Origin: Fictibacillus arsenicus
GTDB taxonomy: Bacteria > Bacillota > Bacilli > Bacillales > Fictibacillaceae
Assembly (NCBI RefSeq): GCF_001999465.1
Contig: NZ_MQMF01000002.1
Location: 682,001-746,000 of the forward strand
Direction of reading: 5' to 3'
DNA length: 64,000 nucleotides
Shown here: positions 8,568 through 16,776 of the stretch, piece after piece
Layout: each line of letters starts with the position of its first letter
How positions within the stretch are numbered: position 1 is the stretch's first letter
The notes under the pieces: generated by a model
The model's database searches: none
Told to the model about the DNA's origin: nothing
Seen by the model: only the letters and a program-made list of their open reading frames with translations
Translations under genes and position numbers: made by a program

Positions 8568-8655
8568 AAACGATTCCTCCAATCGCTGTTTTCATCTTCA
8601 ACTTTAGTATAGAAGGAATCCTGGGATTTTACACGTGATGTGACTTTGGAACAAA

Positions 8656-8702
8656 AAATACGGTGTAGGGTAGGGGTCAGACCCCTACCCTACACCGTAT
8701 TT
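8656..8702 (-). terminator. 47-bp perfect palindrome, terminator of the ABC permease gene
   Basis: Arms of 23 bp pair without a mismatch around a single central A (8679); the arm contains ACGGTGTAGGGTAGGGGTC. It begins 6 nt after the minus-strand stop codon at 8708, and a T run follows on that strand. It is unusually long and perfect for a terminator. Confidence 0.75.
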
Positions 8703-8707
8703 ATAAA

Positions 8708-9820
8708 TTATATGGTAACTTCCTTATTCTTCATCACTCGGCTGGTCACCAGCACGGCGATAAATGAAACAGCAAATATCCAAACTAAGGCAACGAACGG
8801 ATAAAGAACTGGAATCCCAAATAGATTGATCGTGTTAAAGTGATGGAACAAAAATTCCACTTTCATGATATAGAGGAATGAAAAACTGAATACATCGTCT
8901 AACCAGGTTGGAAGATTCATTGATTCAACAAACCAGTAAGGCAATGCGAAAATAACTCCATTGATGATAAAAGAAATAAAAGAATTCTTACATAGTGATG
9001 AGACCAAGATGATCACCAGGGCAAAACAAAATGCTGCGAGCAAGTGGAACCCTAATTGAATGAGATGGAACTCTATTAATGTAAAACTATAGTTTGAAAA
9101 GAAATAAGTGTGCATGTTCTGAATCGGACTCGTCCATCCGTCATGTCCATATCGAATCCCGTGCCATATTAAATTAAACATCTCAGTAATTATTACGATG
9201 ACGCATGCATAAATGAGCGCCGCCATGATTTTAGACCACAGCAAACTCTCTCTTCCTTTACTGGAGCTGAGAATATACCGGTCAACCCGTGAGCTGTATT
9301 CTTGGGTATAAGTCATCGAAAGTCCGATCAAAAGCATAGCTCCGGTAATCATAAGAGCATAAGTACTTGCATAATCTACTGTTTCCCTCGGCCCTTCATT
9401 ATATGAAAAATAGGACAAATCTACTTTTTGAATCATAGATTTCTCAAGTTCGGTGTTGTAGTTATTATCTTGTTGAATCTTTTTATACCTGCTTTCCAGC
9501 CTTTGCTCTGAACTTTTTATAAAAGCAATCGTTTCATATATACCAGATTGGGTCTGTTCGTTATCAGTAAACATGTGGCCTTCTTGCCCGCCTTCTGCTC
9601 TTTGTTCCAGTACTTTCATCAGGTGCTGGTATTCTTTTTCAGCAAGTTCAGCTTTTTCTTTTGTAATTGGTCCCTCCCAATCCTTATACAGCTGCCTTTC
9701 CGATTCTGTACTATGATTGAACGTGAATCCCGTTGAAAAAAGCAGCAAAATAAAAAGCGTGATATAAACCGTTTTTTGCTTAAAAATCTTGTAGAGTTCA
9801 AATTTTACGAGCTGCTTCAC
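8708..9820 (-). CDS. ABC-2 type transporter permease
   Basis: The 370-residue protein has one N-terminal membrane segment (about 16-32) and a roughly 120-residue polar extracytoplasmic domain. About five membrane helices then follow from residue 155 on, for example TYALMITGAMLLIGLSMTY. This is the layout of ABC-2 permeases that export peptides or antibiotics. It overlaps the ATPase gene by 4 nt, so the two form one exporter. The substrate is unknown. Its position beside the modified-peptide cluster makes bacteriocin export or self-immunity possible. Confidence 0.85.
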   Translation of the reverse strand: MKQLVKFELYKIFKQKTVYITLFILLLFSTGFTFNHSTESERQLYKDWEGPITKEKAELAEKEYQHLMKVLEQRAEGGQEGHMFTDNEQTQSGIYETIAFIKSSEQRLESRYKKIQQDNNYNTELEKSMIQKVDLSYFSYNEGPRETVDYASTYALMITGAMLLIGLSMTYTQEYSSRVDRYILSSSKGRESLLWSKIMAALIYACVIVIITEMFNLIWHGIRYGHDGWTSPIQNMHTYFFSNYSFTLIEFHLIQLGFHLLAAFCFALVIILVSSLCKNSFISFIINGVIFALPYWFVESMNLPTWLDDVFSFSFLYIMKVEFLFHHFNTINLFGIPVLYPFVALVWIFAVSFIAVLVTSRVMKNKEVTI

Positions 9821-10689
9821 GCTGTTTCCTCCTCATCAAAGTAGTATAAATACAAGTCTTCAAGATTTGGAATGTCGTTTTCGGCGTTAGGCTCGGGCTG
9901 TTCATCACTCAGGATACGCAGCTGGAATCTATCCTCGACGCGTGCGATGTTTCCTACTTTGTATTCTGACTGAAATCTCGGAATTTCTTTCTCTTCAATA
10001 ACGAGCGTCCACACTTTGTCTTCGATCCCTTTTAACAAAGACTGAGGTGTTTCTTTTTTCACGAGCTGACCATCCTTTAAGATTAGTACTTCTTTCGCAA
10101 TAAACTCAATATCTGAAACAATATGTGTGGAAAGAAGAACAATCCGGTTGGTTGAGATCTTAGACAAAAGATTTCTGAATCGGATCCTTTCCTTTGGATC
10201 CAAACCTGCTGTTGGTTCATCTACTATTAAAATCTTAGGATTATTCAATAAAGCTTGTGCAATTCCGACCCTTCGCTTCATCCCTCCAGAAAATCCGCCA
10301 ATTTTTTTCGACCGATATTCAGTTAATCCCACTAACTCTATTACTTCCTCTACTTTTTCACTCGTTTCTTCTTTCGGCAGTCCTTTTAACGCAGCGATGT
10401 ACTTCAGGAATTTTTCGGCTGAAAAGTTTTTATAATAGCCGACATGCTGAGGCAGATAGCCGATCAGCTCCCGGTACTTCTCATTCATGTCCGCGATATC
10501 TTGCCCGTTCATGAGAACACGTCCGGAACTTGGTTTCATCACGCTCGCCAGTATGCGCATCAGCGTCGTCTTGCCAGACCCGTTTGCCCCAAGAATTCCA
10601 TAAACGCCTGTTGTAAGTTCCAGATTGATATCATTTAGCGCACTTTTATCCTTGAAAGTCTTCGTTATGTTCTCAATGGTTAACTTCAT
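9817..10689 (-). CDS. ABC transporter ATP-binding protein
   Basis: The roughly 290-residue nucleotide-binding subunit has Walker A GANGSGKTT, signature GGFSGGMKRR, Walker B ILIVDEPTAGLDP and the H-loop LLSTHIVSD. The C-terminal extension of about 80 residues is usual for drug and peptide exporters. I chose ATG 10689 (MKLTIENI) because AGAGGTG lies at good spacing; an in-frame GTG lies 9 nt upstream. Its 5' end overlaps the preceding membrane-protein gene and its 3' end overlaps the permease, so translation is coupled. Confidence 0.9.
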   Translation of the reverse strand: MKLTIENITKTFKDKSALNDINLELTTGVYGILGANGSGKTTLMRILASVMKPSSGRVLMNGQDIADMNEKYRELIGYLPQHVGYYKNFSAEKFLKYIAALKGLPKEETSEKVEEVIELVGLTEYRSKKIGGFSGGMKRRVGIAQALLNNPKILIVDEPTAGLDPKERIRFRNLLSKISTNRIVLLSTHIVSDIEFIAKEVLILKDGQLVKKETPQSLLKGIEDKVWTLVIEEKEIPRFQSEYKVGNIARVEDRFQLRILSDEQPEPNAENDIPNLEDLYLYYFDEEETA

Positions 10690-11488
10690 ATAACACACCT
10701 CTTTTATAAATATGGACGGCTTTAAACAATGAAAGGATCAACGCTACGGCACTTGCGGTTACATACAGTTCTGCTGGCAGTGATTCTAATTTTTCAATGA
10801 TTTGCGGCTGGCTTAAGTATCCGCTGACAGTCAGCCATATGACCATGCCTGCCGTTATGGCATAAATCTGCCGGTACCTGCTCACAAAAAGCAATGAAAG
10901 TGCAGCTATGAACGTAAACGGTGTGATCCAAAATAGAAGCATCTTAGCAATCAAAATCTCTTGATAAAACATCCCTAAACTCAAGGTGATTAAAAGGTTA
11001 ATAACGAGGTTGAACCCGCCAACAACGAGCATCTTCGAGAGCATAATTTCCTGAAAGTTATACTTATAAGACATTTCCAGTTCTGCCATGCCGGCGTTCC
11101 TGCTCTTTAACACTTCGATTAAACCCATAATCGTAGTGATAGGCGCGAACATCATGACCATTGCATAGGGATCTGCTTTCATGAGAAGTACACCAGATAA
11201 TGCAGCGGCGATTAATAACCCATTAGCGATCCAGAACAGCGAACTCATATAGAAAATTTCTTGATACGCTTGCTTCGTGATGGCAGTCATTCCTCTAAGA
11301 ACTGTTCTCCACTTATTTTTCCGAACCGGAACATACGGTTTCATCGCATCGATCGTCATTATGATCTGCTCTTCTCCCGGATATTCCACATCGTACTCAT
11401 CTAACAGACTGCCAATCTCCTGTTCCAAGTCTTCTATCTGATGATCTACATTTTTATCAAAAGTATGGTGTAGTTTTCTCTTCTTCAT
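10673..11488 (-). CDS. Membrane protein of the sigma-ABC operon, possible anti-sigma factor
   Basis: The roughly 271-residue protein has a soluble N-terminal part (about 1-85) and six predicted membrane helices. It overlaps the end of the sigma gene and the start of the ATPase gene. Genes directly after ECF sigma factors are often membrane anti-sigma factors, and the soluble N-terminus fits that. No zinc anti-sigma motif is visible, so it could equally be a third transporter subunit. The start ATG 11488 follows AGGTG inside the sigma gene. The arrangement recalls the B. subtilis sigY-yxlCDEFG operon by layout only. Confidence 0.65.
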   Translation of the reverse strand: MKKRKLHHTFDKNVDHQIEDLEQEIGSLLDEYDVEYPGEEQIIMTIDAMKPYVPVRKNKWRTVLRGMTAITKQAYQEIFYMSSLFWIANGLLIAAALSGVLLMKADPYAMVMMFAPITTIMGLIEVLKSRNAGMAELEMSYKYNFQEIMLSKMLVVGGFNLVINLLITLSLGMFYQEILIAKMLLFWITPFTFIAALSLLFVSRYRQIYAITAGMVIWLTVSGYLSQPQIIEKLESLPAELYVTASAVALILSLFKAVHIYKRGVLYEVNH

Positions 11489-12050
11489 CTTCAACACCTC
11501 GCTTTAAGAGTTTGGCTAGCTTGCCTAGCCCTTGATGCAATCTTGATTTTACCGTCGAGACGTTTGTTTCCGTCACATCCGCGATTTCTTTTATTTTCAT
11601 GTGGTGAAAATACTTGAGCAGGACTGCCTCCCGCTGATGTTCCGGAAGTGTGCTAACCGCTGTTTTTACCTGTTCTCGGATTTCTTTCCGTTCAAATATG
11701 TAAGGCACATGACTTTTGTCGCACACAAGTGCTTCATTTAATTCCGCTAGTTTTGATGTCTGCTTAAAGTCTGAGCTTCTCCAATAATCCCGGCAGTGGT
11801 TGACCGCGATCGTATACAGCCAGCTCGAGAACTTGCCTTTGTTGGAATACGATTGAATTCTTTGTATCACTTTTATAAAAATTTCCTGAGTCAGATCATA
11901 CGCCGTTTCCTTGTTTCCGACTTTTCGGTAAACATAGGCGAAGATCTGCTTATAATATTTTCGTGTTAAGACCTCCATGGCCGCTTGGCTGCCGGCTAAG
12001 ATCTCTTTAACGAGCTGTTCATCTTCAGGCATTTTCATCACCTCATTCAT
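11457..12050 (-). CDS. ECF RNA polymerase sigma factor
   Basis: The 197-residue protein has region 2 (YVYRKVGNKETAYDLTQEIF, about 40-60), region 2.4 (FSSWLYTIAVNHCRDYWR) and region 4 (LPEHQREAVLLKYFHHMKI followed by an HTH ending VSTVKSRLHQGL). There is no C-terminal extension. It leads the four-gene operon ending at 8708 and is divergent to the modified-peptide cluster. I could not identify a confident autoregulatory promoter. Confidence 0.9.
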   Translation of the reverse strand: MNEVMKMPEDEQLVKEILAGSQAAMEVLTRKYYKQIFAYVYRKVGNKETAYDLTQEIFIKVIQRIQSYSNKGKFSSWLYTIAVNHCRDYWRSSDFKQTSKLAELNEALVCDKSHVPYIFERKEIREQVKTAVSTLPEHQREAVLLKYFHHMKIKEIADVTETNVSTVKSRLHQGLGKLAKLLKRGVEDEEEKTTPYF

Positions 12051-12092
12051 TAAGACGGGATAACTTTCAAAAGGATTTAAATTTATAAAAAA

Positions 12093-12112
12093 AGAGCTGT
12101 TTTTTCAGCTCT
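12093..12112 (-). terminator. Hairpin in the divergent intergenic region
   Basis: AGAGCTG-TTTTTT-CAGCTCT followed on the minus strand by seven T residues. It would stop antisense transcription entering from the peptide cluster toward the sigma operon. Confidence 0.5.
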
Positions 12113-12298
12113 CCAGATATTTTTATGTATTCAATTACAATTATTTCAAAATATGACACTTTGTACAATGATTGATTGGATAGTAGAAGCTATGTCGTTC
12201 AACCCAATCCAGTAACTCGGGACAGGTATTTTCCATATTTTAATATGAGGAAATCGAGAAGAGATTTTCACGTAAACATGCGATTAATCTTAACTCGT

Positions 12299-12304
12299 TA
12301 TAAT
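12299..12304 (+). promoter_or_regulatory. Possible -10 box of the modified-peptide precursor
   Basis: TATAAT lies 17 nt upstream of the ribosome binding site (12321-12327). No good -35 box is found at 16-18 bp, so an activator or an alternative sigma factor may be needed. Confidence 0.35.
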
Positions 12305-12333
12305 AGTACAAACAATTCAAGGAGGTGTACTTA

Positions 12334-12630
12334 TTGGATAATAAACACCAATGGAATCTGGATGGCTTAAGTACGGGTGATTTTCAAGTAAGTGGAGGTA
12401 ACCCGCATCATCCGCAAGATCCGCGTGAACAAGATTCCCGTATTTTTATCGGTACCTGTGTTGGCGTTTGTGTAATCGGTATCTGTTTTAACTTTTGCGG
12501 AGGTTGTGGCGGATGTTTCGGTTGCGGCGGATGTGCTCTACGTTGCGGTGGCTGTGGCGGATGCGCTGGTCGTTGTGGCGGTTGTGGCGGACGTTGCGGA
12601 GGCTGCGGCGGACGTTGTGGAGGACATTAA
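12334..12630 (+). CDS. Heterocycloanthracin/sonorensin-type modified peptide precursor
   Basis: The 98-residue precursor has a polar leader (about 1-38, beginning MDNKHQWNLDGLSTGDF). Its core carries 16 Cys, mostly as CGGC repeats plus RCGGC units, with no acidic residues. In the thiazole/oxazole-modified microcin class the cyclodehydratase and dehydrogenase convert such Cys to thiazoles. The start is TTG 12334, six bases after GGAGGTG; the outer GTG overlaps that box. It lies directly upstream of all required maturation genes, separated by an attenuator-like terminator. Antibacterial activity is expected by family but not shown here. Confidence 0.9.
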   Translation: MDNKHQWNLDGLSTGDFQVSGGNPHHPQDPREQDSRIFIGTCVGVCVIGICFNFCGGCGGCFGCGGCALRCGGCGGCAGRCGGCGGRCGGCGGRCGGH

Positions 12631-12677
12631 TCTGATTGTGAGACATAAATAAGCTATTTTTAATTTAAACAAGATAG

Positions 12678-12727
12678 AAGCTGACCGAAAAAGGCATTAA
12701 AAGCGGCCTTTAAAGTCAGCTTTTTTA
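12678..12727 (+). terminator. Partial terminator after the precursor gene
   Basis: Outer stem AAGCTGAC / GTCAGCTT and inner stem AAAGGC / GCCTTT, followed by T residues. Placed between precursor and enzymes, it would give more precursor mRNA than enzyme mRNA. Confidence 0.7.
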
Positions 12728-12850
12728 TATTTAAGGGACTTTTGCTTGGTTGAACCTGTCATTCTATAGTGCAGATGTACGCCCCTGAGCGAAACTAGGG
12801 CATTCTTGAGTGATTCGGAGGCTAGTTGGAGCGAAACGACAGTGATTCTG

Positions 12851-12889
12851 AGCGAACGTGTAATAAATATAAGAACGCGTACCGTGAAA
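12851..12889. repeat. Dispersed 39-bp repeat, copy 1
   Basis: Starts GCGAACGTGTAATAAATAT and ends ACGCGTACCGTGAAA. Nearly the same sequence is found at 26164-26202. Confidence 0.7.
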
Positions 12890-13001
12890 TCTGCCAAATT
12901 TCGGACATTCACGCCGCTCCTCTTCATTTTTTTAAAATACATAATGGACAAAATGTATCCCATATGAATAGATGATGAGCTTTTTTTGGAGGAGTGGTCT
13001 T

Positions 13002-14819
13002 ATGAACAAAGTTAATCCTTCTATGTGTTTAAAGGTAAAAAAAGATCTTTTCATTTATCCGGAAGCGAATAAAGGGGTCTATCTCCGTAATAATGTCACC
13101 TCTGTACGAATGGAAGGAAGTACGATAGAAAAGTGGCTGGAGAAATTAATCCCTATGCTAGACGGCAGTCTGACACTCGGTGAAATAACAAACGGCTTAC
13201 CAGAACCCTATAAAGACCAAGTGTATAAGATTACGGATGTTTTATTCGAAAATGGATTTGTGCGCGATGTTAGCAAGGATCTTCCCCACGAGCTTCCCGA
13301 TCATATTCTTAAAAAATACGCCTCACAGATTGAATACATCAGTCATTTAAAAGACTCTGGCGCACACCGGTTTCAAACTTATCGAGCGACAAAAGTAGCT
13401 GTCCTAAGTTCGGGTCCCCTTCTTTATTCTCTTGTCGGTTCGTTGATTGAAACTGGTCATCCTGCGTTCAGCGTCTTCCTAGCTAAAAATAATGATGAAA
13501 CCAAACTGCAAAAGATGATTGCTGATGCGAAGGCGGCAGATCCGGACACCATGATTTCTATTAAACAAGCTAATGAAACATTACAGCCGTTTGAATGCAT
13601 CATCTACGGTTCCAATGGTGATGACCGTGATCAGCTTCTTTCTACACAAGATTTCTGCAAAAAAACTGATAAGATCTTTTTACCTGTTACGATTGAGAAA
13701 AATGCTGCATTCGCGGGACCTATCGTTTCCGCACAATCCATTGCGTGCTGGGAGTCTGCTTATCGCCGGCTTCATCATAAAGAAAGTTACTCTCCTTCGC
13801 CAACCGCAGTTTCCATGCTCGCCAACGTTGCGGTTTTTGAACTTTTTAAAACGATTACCGGTCTTCAGGAAACCACCAAAGACAGCTTGATCTACAGACT
13901 TAACATAGAAACACTTGAGGGCAGCTGGCACACTGTTATTCCTCATCCACATGTGACAAAGAGCCTTCATGCTGTGCCCATTCCAGACCCACTGCTGCAC
14001 ATGCTGGACGTAAGTGAACCGCAAAAGGATTTTCAGTCGCTCTTTTATCAGATCACTTCAAGAGAAACTGGTATTTTTCATACGTGGGAAGAAGAAGATT
14101 TGCTGCAACTCCCTTTGTCACAATGTAAAGTTACGGTATCCAACCCACACACAGAGATTGTCTGTTCGGGTCTTACGCATGATGAAGCAAGGACGGAAGT
14201 AGGTCTTTCAGGGGTTGAAACGTATATAAAAGGATTATACCAGGATGTCTCTCCCTCATTGAGCATTGGTGCTGGTCAGACGGTAGTGGAAGGTATGTGC
14301 AGAGCCTTACAGAACTGTCTTCATGAAACTTTTGTAAAGTCAAAGGAATATGCTGCACTAACTAAATTAGACATTAGCACTCTACATGATGAAAGATGCC
14401 GCTTTTTGATACAGTCTTTGTCTACATTTTGTCCGGAAACAAAATTATTTAGCGGTGTTAAAGTGCTCGGTTTTCCTATCGTCTGGGTGCAGACCAATGA
14501 CCACTGGTACGGAAGTGCTGGTTTGAATAATAAGATAGCTTTAGAGCGCGCATTAAAAACCGCTTTGATCGACACGCAAAATAATGAAAACCTTTTTCAC
14601 CCTTATGGCGTCAAAGTTAACTCTATTTCCTGTAAAACGGAAACACAGACCGTTTCACTAGCTGATCAATCCCCTCACGAAACATTTGCTTCAGCACTTC
14701 AAACACTAGAAAAGAATAACGTGCGCGCAGAGTTTTTCTTGTTGAAAGCTGAAACTATCATCGAAGAACATACAGCCGGAATTTTCGGTGTCACATTATG
14801 CGAGGAGGAACAGTCATGA
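13002..14819 (+). CDS. Modified-peptide maturation protein, ThiF-like
   Basis: The 605-residue protein matches the family known as putative thiazole-containing bacteriocin maturation protein. The N-terminal part (about 15-110) looks like a leader-binding winged-helix (RRE) region with LDGSLTLGEITNGL. The middle holds a Rossmann-like VAVLSSGPLLYSLVGSLIETG segment resembling E1/ThiF proteins. The precise catalytic role is not settled; it probably presents the precursor to the YcaO partner. ATG 13002 follows GGAGGAG. The stop overlaps the next start (ATGA), so the two are co-translated. Confidence 0.8.
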   Translation: MNKVNPSMCLKVKKDLFIYPEANKGVYLRNNVTSVRMEGSTIEKWLEKLIPMLDGSLTLGEITNGLPEPYKDQVYKITDVLFENGFVRDVSKDLPHELPDHILKKYASQIEYISHLKDSGAHRFQTYRATKVAVLSSGPLLYSLVGSLIETGHPAFSVFLAKNNDETKLQKMIADAKAADPDTMISIKQANETLQPFECIIYGSNGDDRDQLLSTQDFCKKTDKIFLPVTIEKNAAFAGPIVSAQSIACWESAYRRLHHKESYSPSPTAVSMLANVAVFELFKTITGLQETTKDSLIYRLNIETLEGSWHTVIPHPHVTKSLHAVPIPDPLLHMLDVSEPQKDFQSLFYQITSRETGIFHTWEEEDLLQLPLSQCKVTVSNPHTEIVCSGLTHDEARTEVGLSGVETYIKGLYQDVSPSLSIGAGQTVVEGMCRALQNCLHETFVKSKEYAALTKLDISTLHDERCRFLIQSLSTFCPETKLFSGVKVLGFPIVWVQTNDHWYGSAGLNNKIALERALKTALIDTQNNENLFHPYGVKVNSISCKTETQTVSLADQSPHETFASALQTLEKNNVRAEFFLLKAETIIEEHTAGIFGVTLCEEEQS

Positions 14820-16756
14820 AGCACTCCATCGCAATCATTGGAAACGGTCGGTTGGCTGACTATGTGTCTATGAAATTATGTGAAACCTATCAAATTGCAC
14901 GCTGGGATTCTGTAGAAGAAGCCATCCCTAAAAACGAAAGTCTAGTATTAGTCCTTCACGATTCATGGAATCCGGCAGAACATGTAAAAGCTGAAGAAGT
15001 GTTCCGTTCACAGGGCATTCCTTGGCTCCGGGCGTTCTTTTCATTTGGTGAAGCAAACATCGGTCCCCTTGTTCTGCCTGAAGAACCCGGCTGTTCTCAG
15101 TGTGCTGATCTTCGCCATTTTATAACGGCAACAGACCGGAGAGAGCTTTTTCAGATAAAAGATTCCAAGATAAATGAAGCTGACCCATCACCAGATCCAT
15201 GGGGAACTAATCTTGCAATCTCTCAAACTGCTGCTCTCATTCAAGATGAGGTCCATCGCTTCTTTAATGGAGAAAAATCACAGACCGCTCAGCACGTCCT
15301 TTTTCTTCACCTGCATACCTTCAAGCTTTCTCGCCATTTCTTTTTGCCTGACCCATATTGTTCAGTTTGCGGTGTTCTGCCAGAGGATTCAGTGGATTCC
15401 GCAAAAATTTCTTTAAAGCAAAGCCCAAAAACTTCGATGGAAAGTTACCGATGCCGTTCGATTGAAGAGCTTCAGAATGTGCTCAGCAAAGACTACTTAG
15501 ACAGCCGGACGGGTGTTTTGAATTTTAAACGCTATGATTACTTGTCCCCTTTTGCAGATACGGTCGTCAATCTTCCATTGCTCTCGGGCAACGAGTTGAA
15601 CGCGGGACGCACCCACTCTTACGCACATAGTGAGCTCTCTGGTATTTTAGAGGGACTTGAGAGATATTGCGGCTATGCGCCCAGAGGTAAACGAACGACT
15701 GTGTATGAGCCGTATTCAAAGGTTGAGAAGTATGCACTGGATTCTGATTCGATCGGTGTTCATACGAAGGAACAATACGAGCGGCCACATTTTCCGTTTA
15801 ATCCGTTAGACCGTGACCGCCCTGTTCATTGGGTTTGGGGTTATTCGTTAACAGAAGACCGGCCGATCCTTGTTCCTGAAACTTACGCTTATTACAGCTT
15901 AGGTGGCGGAGAAGGATTTGTGTACGAAACTTCCAACGGCTGTGCGGTCGGGGGCAGTTTAGAGGAAGCGATTTTGTACGGAATCTTTGAGATCGTTGAG
16001 CGCGATGCGTTCCTTATGGCATGGTACGGACAGCTTCCTATTCCCCGCCTCGACTGCAAGACGATCGATGATACGGAACTTCAGCTCATGCTTCACCGCC
16101 TTCAGAGTATAACGGGCTACGAGATCCATCTTTTTAATTCGACGACGGAAAACGGCATTCCGAGCATTTGGGCGATGGCTAAGAATACGAATGATAACGG
16201 GTTGAATCTACTATGTGCAGCAGGTGCCCACCTCGATCCGATTCGTGCGGTAAAAGGAGCCGTCCAAGAACTCTCCGGCATGCTCTTGAACATGGACGAT
16301 GTGTTTGTAAAGAACCGCAAAAAATATGAAGAAATGCTATATGACTCCTATCGCATCCGCCATATGGAAGATCATTCGATGCTGTATGGGTTAAAGGAAG
16401 CTGAGAAACGGATGTTCTTCCTGCTGGATAAACGGATGAAAAGGAATTTTAAAGATGAATTTAAGCCAGTCCGTCAAACAGCTGACTTGTTGGATGATTT
16501 AAATGGAGTTTTAGATACGTTTAAAAAGTTGAAGCTGGAAGTCATAGTAGTGGATCAGACAGGACCTGAGCTGAAACGAAACGGACTTCACTGTGTAAAA
16601 GTTGTAATTCCAGGCATGTTGCCGATGACATTCGGACACCACCTAACTCGGTTAGAAGGACTGGATCGAGTTCTGACTGTTCCGGCAAAACTCGGGTACG
16701 TACAGCAGCCTCTTACTTACGGCGAGCTCAATCCGTATCCTCATCCATTTCCATAA
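14816..16756 (+). CDS. Fused cyclodehydratase (E1-like plus YcaO) for azoline formation
   Basis: The 646-residue protein joins an E1-like domain (about 1-215) to a YcaO domain (about 220-646). The E1-like part has the zinc-binding Cys pairs CSQCADL and CSVCGVL. The YcaO part shows the ATP-binding region GCAVGGSLEEAILYGIFEIVERDAF-like (given here in two halves: GCAVGGSLEEAIL and FEIVERDAF). It ends NPYPHPFP, the C-terminal Pro-rich motif typical of active azoline cyclodehydratases. It would phosphorylate and cyclise Cys/Ser/Thr in the precursor core using ATP. ATG 14816 follows GAGGAGG. An in-frame ATG 18 nt earlier is less likely. Confidence 0.9.
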   Translation: MKHSIAIIGNGRLADYVSMKLCETYQIARWDSVEEAIPKNESLVLVLHDSWNPAEHVKAEEVFRSQGIPWLRAFFSFGEANIGPLVLPEEPGCSQCADLRHFITATDRRELFQIKDSKINEADPSPDPWGTNLAISQTAALIQDEVHRFFNGEKSQTAQHVLFLHLHTFKLSRHFFLPDPYCSVCGVLPEDSVDSAKISLKQSPKTSMESYRCRSIEELQNVLSKDYLDSRTGVLNFKRYDYLSPFADTVVNLPLLSGNELNAGRTHSYAHSELSGILEGLERYCGYAPRGKRTTVYEPYSKVEKYALDSDSIGVHTKEQYERPHFPFNPLDRDRPVHWVWGYSLTEDRPILVPETYAYYSLGGGEGFVYETSNGCAVGGSLEEAILYGIFEIVERDAFLMAWYGQLPIPRLDCKTIDDTELQLMLHRLQSITGYEIHLFNSTTENGIPSIWAMAKNTNDNGLNLLCAAGAHLDPIRAVKGAVQELSGMLLNMDDVFVKNRKKYEEMLYDSYRIRHMEDHSMLYGLKEAEKRMFFLLDKRMKRNFKDEFKPVRQTADLLDDLNGVLDTFKKLKLEVIVVDQTGPELKRNGLHCVKVVIPGMLPMTFGHHLTRLEGLDRVLTVPAKLGYVQQPLTYGELNPYPHPFP

Positions 16757-16776
16757 GCTAGCAAGGGGGAATCGTT

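Larger units (their letters stand above)
12631..13001 (+). other. Spacer between precursor and maturation genes
   Basis: The 371-nt spacer contains a terminator-like hairpin and then degenerate GAGCGAAAC-type repeats. I see no credible gene. An 88-codon minus-strand frame here lacks a ribosome binding site and is discounted. Confidence 0.5.

Noticed and set aside
12697-12963. 88-codon minus-strand frame between the precursor and maturation genes
   Set aside because: No ribosome binding site. It spans a terminator and a degenerate repeat tract, and its composition is not coding-like.
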